The notes under the pieces: generated by a model
What the model was told of the DNA's origin: nothing
The model's database searches: none
Seen by the model: only the letters and a program-made list of their open reading frames with translations
Shown here: one piece after another, positions 60,782 through 64,000 of the stretch
How positions within the stretch are numbered: position 1 is the stretch's first letter
Layout: every line of letters begins with the position of its first letter
Program-made: the position numbers and the translations under genes
Source: JBFMGS01 sp040752635
GTDB lineage: Bacteria; Bacillota; SHA-98; UBA4971
Reading direction: 5' to 3'
Length of the DNA stretch: 64,000 bases
Assembly (NCBI GenBank): GCA_040752635.1
Contig: JBFMGS010000001.1
Location: forward strand, 1-64,000

Positions 60782-62089
60782 TCACGGGGAGATCACGGCT
60801 TTGATCAGCTTCGGCACTTCAGGTGCCTCATTTGCTATCGTATAGGCCGACTTTACGAGGTCAGAGGCCTCGTCCAGGCTGGTAGGGTCATTCGTGTGCA
60901 ACGTAGCCAGCGGCTCGCCTTCGCTCACCCTGTCGGCGATCTTCTTCGACACGACAAGCCCCGCGGCGGGGTCTATCGGTTCATCCTTCACCTTTCGCCC
61001 CGCGCCCAGGATCATCGCGGCAACTCCAATCCTCTCAGCATCGATGGCAGCGACATATCCCGAGGAAGGGCTGGGTACGGTGACAACCCGGCCGGCGCGG
61101 GGGAGAATGTCAGGATGCTCTGCAACGCGCATGTCCCCGCCCTGGGACTTCACAAACTGCGCAAACTTCTCGAGCGCCGCCCCTTTCTTTAGAAGATCAG
61201 CCAGGGCTGCCCTTGCCTGGGACGTATCAGATGCGATCCCGGCGAGCACTAACATCAGTGAACCGAGCGTAAGGCATATTTCCACAAGGTCTCCGGGCCC
61301 GGACCCGCGCAGCGTTTCGATGGCCTCCCGGACCTCCAGCGCATTACCGACCGCATATCCGAGCGGCTGGTTCATGTCGCTCACCACTGCGGCGGCCTTG
61401 CGCCCCGCTCCTCTCACGATGTCCACCATCAGCCTCGCCAGGGTCGCCGCGTCGCGCTCCGACTTCATGAACGCGCCCGTCCCCACCTTAACATCAAACA
61501 CGATGGCGTCCGCGCCGCTGGCCAGCTTCTTGCTGCACACACTGCTGGCTATGAGGGGCATACTGTCAACCGTGGCAGTAACATCGCGAAGCGCATAGAG
61601 CTTCTTGTCGGCTGGAGCGATCGCCGCAGTCTGCCCGGCCACTGCTACTCCGATGGAGTTCACGCTTGTCACAAAGGCTTCCTTCGACAGGTCCACGCGA
61701 AAGCCCGGAATGGACTCGAGCTTGTCGAGGGTGCCGCCTGTATGGCCGAGCCCGCGGCCGGACATCTTGGCTACAGGCGCGCCGGCGGCCGCCACAAGCG
61801 GAGCGAGCACGAGCGTCGTCTTGTCGCCGACCCCTCCCGTGCTGTGCTTATCAACCTTGATGCCGCGAACGGCGGAGAGGTCCACGGTTTCCCCGGACTT
61901 CGCCATGGCAAGAGTCAGGTCGCGAGTCTCGCGCGCGTTCATCCCCTGGAAGAACACGGTCATGCACCAGGCTGCCATCTGGTAGTCGGGGATTTCTCCC
62001 CGCGTAAAGCCGTCTATGAGAAATGTGATTTCCTCTCGAGACAGCTCCTGTCCGCGCCGTTTCTTGAGGATGATGTCGTACGCTCTCAC
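60782..62089 (-). CDS. pdp: Pyrimidine-nucleoside (thymidine) phosphorylase
   Basis: 435-residue enzyme splitting thymidine, uridine and deoxyuridine with phosphate. VDKHSTGGVGDKTTLVLAPLVAAAG (phosphate site) and MSGRGLGHTGGTLDKLESIPGF are diagnostic blocks, and GADAIVFDVKVGTGAFMK contains the catalytic lysine region. GTG 62089 has GGAGGGGG and overlaps the xerD stop as GTGA. xerD-deoA/pdp is conserved in Bacillota, usually with deoB and punA, which are not seen here. Confidence 0.93.
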   Translation of the reverse strand: MRAYDIILKKRRGQELSREEITFLIDGFTRGEIPDYQMAAWCMTVFFQGMNARETRDLTLAMAKSGETVDLSAVRGIKVDKHSTGGVGDKTTLVLAPLVAAAGAPVAKMSGRGLGHTGGTLDKLESIPGFRVDLSKEAFVTSVNSIGVAVAGQTAAIAPADKKLYALRDVTATVDSMPLIASSVCSKKLASGADAIVFDVKVGTGAFMKSERDAATLARLMVDIVRGAGRKAAAVVSDMNQPLGYAVGNALEVREAIETLRGSGPGDLVEICLTLGSLMLVLAGIASDTSQARAALADLLKKGAALEKFAQFVKSQGGDMRVAEHPDILPRAGRVVTVPSPSSGYVAAIDAERIGVAAMILGAGRKVKDEPIDPAAGLVVSKKIADRVSEGEPLATLHTNDPTSLDEASDLVKSAYTIANEAPEVPKLIKAVISP

Positions 62090-62997
62090 TCGTTCCCCCT
62101 CCTTTTCTTGCCGCCCGCACGGGGGTGAGTCCGGTCGTATATTTCCTTGAGTTTACCCCTCGCAACATGGGTGTAAACCTGAGTCGTCGAGATGTCAACG
62201 TGCCCCAGCATTTCCTGGACAGAGCGAAGGTCTGCGCCGTTTTCGAGAAGGTGCGTTGCAAAGCAATGTCGCAGGGTGTGGGGGGTTACATCCTTGTCTA
62301 TGCCCGCCCTGGTTGCATAGGCCTTGATGATCTTCCAGAAGCCCTGCCGGGTCATCCTCCGGCCCCGGCAGTTCACGAAGAGAGCTTTCTCGTTGCGGCT
62401 CCCCACCAGCTTCTGCCTGGACGAACGCAGGTACGTTTCGACCCACGTCGAGGCCACACGGCCTATGGGGATGATCCTCTCCTTGGACCCCTTACCCACG
62501 CACCTCACATAGCCCATCTCCACGTTTATGTCGCCGACTTCGAGCGAAAGCAGTTCGGACACGCGCATCCCCGTGGCATACAACGTTTCCAGCATGGCCT
62601 TGTCCCGAATACCCGCCGGGGTGCGGGGGGCCGGCACCTCAAGGAGCCGGCTCACTTGCTCCATACTCAACACGCCGGGGAGCCGCCGCTCTTGCTTGGG
62701 AGACCCGAGGTTCGTGGTTGGATCGCGTTCTATCTTCCGCTCACGGTCGAGGAACCTGTACAGTCCCCTGATGGCTGCGAGCGACCTGCAGATGCTCGAA
62801 GTCGCCTTGCCCTGGCGTTTAAGCTCGGCGAGGTACGCCATGATGGTATCCTGCGTGACACGGGACAGCTCGAGGCCAGCCGACTCGCGCACAAACTTGC
62901 CGAACTGGCGCAGGTCCCTGCCGTACGACTCTATGCTGTTCTGCGCTAGCCCGCGCTCCACTCCCAGGTATGCGAGGAACTCGTCCACAGAGGTCAT
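62086..62997 (-). CDS. xerD: Site-specific tyrosine recombinase XerD
   Basis: 303-residue recombinase resolving chromosome dimers at dif. The N-terminal SAM-like domain (VDEFLAYLGVERGLAQNSIESYGRDL) and catalytic domain with the R-K-H-R-H-Y set (LYATGMRVSELLSL, GKGSKER, TPHTLRHCFATHLLENG, LGHVDISTTQVYTHV) are complete. ATG 62997 has GGGGGCG upstream; earlier in-frame codons are unconserved. Length and operon context argue for the housekeeping enzyme, not an integrase. Confidence 0.93.
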   Translation of the reverse strand: MTSVDEFLAYLGVERGLAQNSIESYGRDLRQFGKFVRESAGLELSRVTQDTIMAYLAELKRQGKATSSICRSLAAIRGLYRFLDRERKIERDPTTNLGSPKQERRLPGVLSMEQVSRLLEVPAPRTPAGIRDKAMLETLYATGMRVSELLSLEVGDINVEMGYVRCVGKGSKERIIPIGRVASTWVETYLRSSRQKLVGSRNEKALFVNCRGRRMTRQGFWKIIKAYATRAGIDKDVTPHTLRHCFATHLLENGADLRSVQEMLGHVDISTTQVYTHVARGKLKEIYDRTHPRAGGKKRRGNE

Positions 62998-63184
62998 GGC
63001 ATTTCGCCCCCGCTTCGGCGCTTCTCTGTCGCAGAGGACTGAGATAACCGGCCAGGAAAGTCCTGGCTCGGCATGTCCTTCCATTGCTTCCAGTATAGCA
63101 TTGCCGTCCGCGGCCCGCAATTGACCTACGAGTCTGCACGCGTAGACAGCAGGAACTCGGTTGGATTCGCCTCCTCTGCGAGAT

Positions 63185-63218
63185 CGCGCCGGGGGTTGAA
63201 ACTTGAACCCCCGGCGCG
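63185..63218. repeat. Perfect 13-bp inverted repeat between xerD and nanE
   Basis: CGCGCCGGGGGTT (63185-63197) and AACCCCCGGCGCG (63206-63218) with an 8-nt loop. It forms the first part of the downstream copy of a 53-bp direct repeat. No U run follows on the minus strand. Confidence 0.75.
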
Positions 63219-63316
63219 TTGCCCCTGCGTACCATCGGGTCTCTACGTACCATGTTGCATTTTGCCGGGACTTAACGTTTAAGCCCCCGGCGCGTTGCCG
63301 CCACATACCGTCGGGT
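63188..63316. repeat. 53-bp imperfect direct repeat, 76-bp period
   Basis: 63188-63240 and 63264-63316 align without gaps at about 40 of 53 positions. The second copy encodes the nanE C-terminus (RRYVAATRRGLK); the first is the equivalent non-coding text. Each copy begins with an inverted repeat of GCCGGG and CCCGGC type. Confidence 0.75.
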
Positions 63317-64000
63317 TATGCTCTCAGGGTCTGTTATGGCCCTGCCCACAACTACCGCAAACGCTCCTGCCTCAAACGCGGCCCGAACCTCGTCGGGTGA
63401 CGCTATCCGCCCCTCGGCGACTATGGGTACTTTGACCCTCCTGGTAAGGTCCCGGACCAGGGATAGGTCGGGACCTTCTTGCTTGGGGCTGTACGACGTG
63501 TAACCGGATAGCGTCGTGGAAATCAGATCGGCTTGGAGGTCCGCTCCGAACAAGCCTTCTTCGAGAGTGGATACGTCCAGCATCACTAACGCACCGAGTT
63601 CTTCGCGGATCCTCTCGACGAGAGTCTCAAGGTCTTCAGACCCCGGCCTCTCCCTCAGGGTGCCATCCAGCGCTACAATCCGGGCTCCAGCCTCAACCAC
63701 CAACTTCGCATGTTCGAACGTCGGCGTTATGTACACATCGTAGCCGGGTGTAGTCTCCTTGTATAACCCGATTATGGGCACATCCACCGCCTGCTTGATC
63801 GCCCTAATATTCCGGGGCATGTTCGCCCGGATTCCCCGGGCTCCGCCCCGTACGGCAGCTTGGGCCATCCTTGCAAGAAAATCCGGCGTGTTGGTAGGGC
63901 TGTCGCTGTACATGGCCTGACACGACACTATGAGCCCGTCCCGCAGTTGCTCAAGAACCGCTGCGCTCCCTTCCGTCCGACTGGCATTGGAGTTCTCGCG
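63272..64000 (-). CDS. nanE: N-acylmannosamine-6-phosphate 2-epimerase, 5' end off the window
   Basis: At least 242 residues of a TIM-barrel enzyme converting ManNAc-6-P to GlcNAc-6-P. Reading continues to the window edge without an in-frame start (VLEQLRDGLIVSCQAMYSDSP is the family's usual N-terminal block). Further motifs are GGARGIRANMPRNIRAIK, VPIIGLYKETTPGYDVYITPTF, ALDGTLRERP, TTLSGYTSYS and PIVAEGRIASPDEVRAAFEAGAFAVVVGRAIT. The role would be sialic-acid or amino-sugar catabolism. Confidence 0.92.
   Translation of the reverse strand, partial: RENSNASRTEGSAAVLEQLRDGLIVSCQAMYSDSPTNTPDFLARMAQAAVRGGARGIRANMPRNIRAIKQAVDVPIIGLYKETTPGYDVYITPTFEHAKLVVEAGARIVALDGTLRERPGSEDLETLVERIREELGALVMLDVSTLEEGLFGADLQADLISTTLSGYTSYSPKQEGPDLSLVRDLTRRVKVPIVAEGRIASPDEVRAAFEAGAFAVVVGRAITDPESITRRYVAATRRGLKR

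Noticed and set aside
62086..63306. XerD read as a phage or ICE integrase with a long N-terminus
   Set aside because: Size, motifs and coupling to pdp fit housekeeping XerD; the extra N-terminal text is the nanE-derived repeat.
1..64000. CRISPR arrays, rRNA, transposases, prophage
   Set aside because: No regularly spaced repeats, no IS-type genes and no rRNA-like segments were seen on either strand.

Overview
The window is a high-GC chromosomal segment of an endospore-forming bacterium of the Bacillota, most likely a deep-branching anaerobic clostridial lineage. Evidence seen here includes the sporulation genes spoIIAA-spoIIAB-sigF, spoVAC-spoVAD-spoVAEB-spoVAEA, spoIIP and gerW. The families DUF512, DUF1614, DUF2953 and DUF3189, an IspH-ribosomal S1 fusion, and paired 2-hydroxyacyl-CoA-dehydratase-type genes with their activase point the same way. 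There is no phage, transposase, CRISPR array, rRNA or recognisable tRNA. Three 100-N scaffold gaps (7565-7664, 9496-9595, 12637-12736) mark this as a draft assembly or MAG. Almost every gene is on the minus strand, so the text below reads from high to low coordinates within each block. The exceptions are a 3D-domain protein near 23.6 kb and the spoIIA operon at 57.5-59.1 kb.

1-17.5 kb: ilvE (partial), a PerM-type permease, a small membrane protein, then the Fe-S/thiolation operon iscR-iscS-iscU-mnmA behind a clear promoter with a candidate IscR operator. Next come rarA, a 6S-like RNA with its own promoter, aspS and hisS (both cut by a gap), a SurA/TPR foldase, a metallo-beta-lactamase-fold hydrolase, dtd, relA/spoT and recJ. 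The order hisS-aspS-6S-rarA-rrf2-iscS-mnmA resembles the Bacillus subtilis arrangement.

17.5-31 kb: a LapA-domain protein, then a sigma-54 enhancer-binding protein followed by a candidate -24/-12 promoter and an overlapping AAA+ (ChlI/MoxR-like)/VWA (ChlD-like) pair. After these come a 3D-domain secreted protein with an in-frame TGA in its apparent signal peptide, a Gly-rich secreted protein, ddl, surE, an MgtC-type protein, a HEAT-repeat protein, a zinc-ribbon membrane protein and gpsA.

31-51 kb: plsY, der, a DUF512 radical-SAM protein, prsA, DUF3189, spoIIP, DUF1614, ispH-S1, plsC, cmk, a small membrane protein, a BaiN/YhiN flavoprotein, rluB, trkA, gerW, DUF2953, scpB/scpA, trpS, an M50 protease and lysA. 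lysA has a sigma-A promoter followed by an attenuator-like terminator in its leader.

51-64 kb: three genes of the 2-hydroxyacyl-CoA dehydratase/activase superfamily; the spoVA cluster, headed by a dodecin gene behind a sigma-G-like promoter; the divergent spoIIA operon; dacF, convergent with sigF; a pyrimidine-nucleoside phosphorylase; xerD; and nanE (5' end off the window). A 62-63 bp dispersed repeat occurs in two intergenic spacers (38.1 and 59.1 kb). A 53-bp imperfect direct repeat lies between xerD and nanE.

Together the genes cover translation quality control, stringent response, membrane-lipid and isoprenoid synthesis, chromosome condensation, and forespore development.
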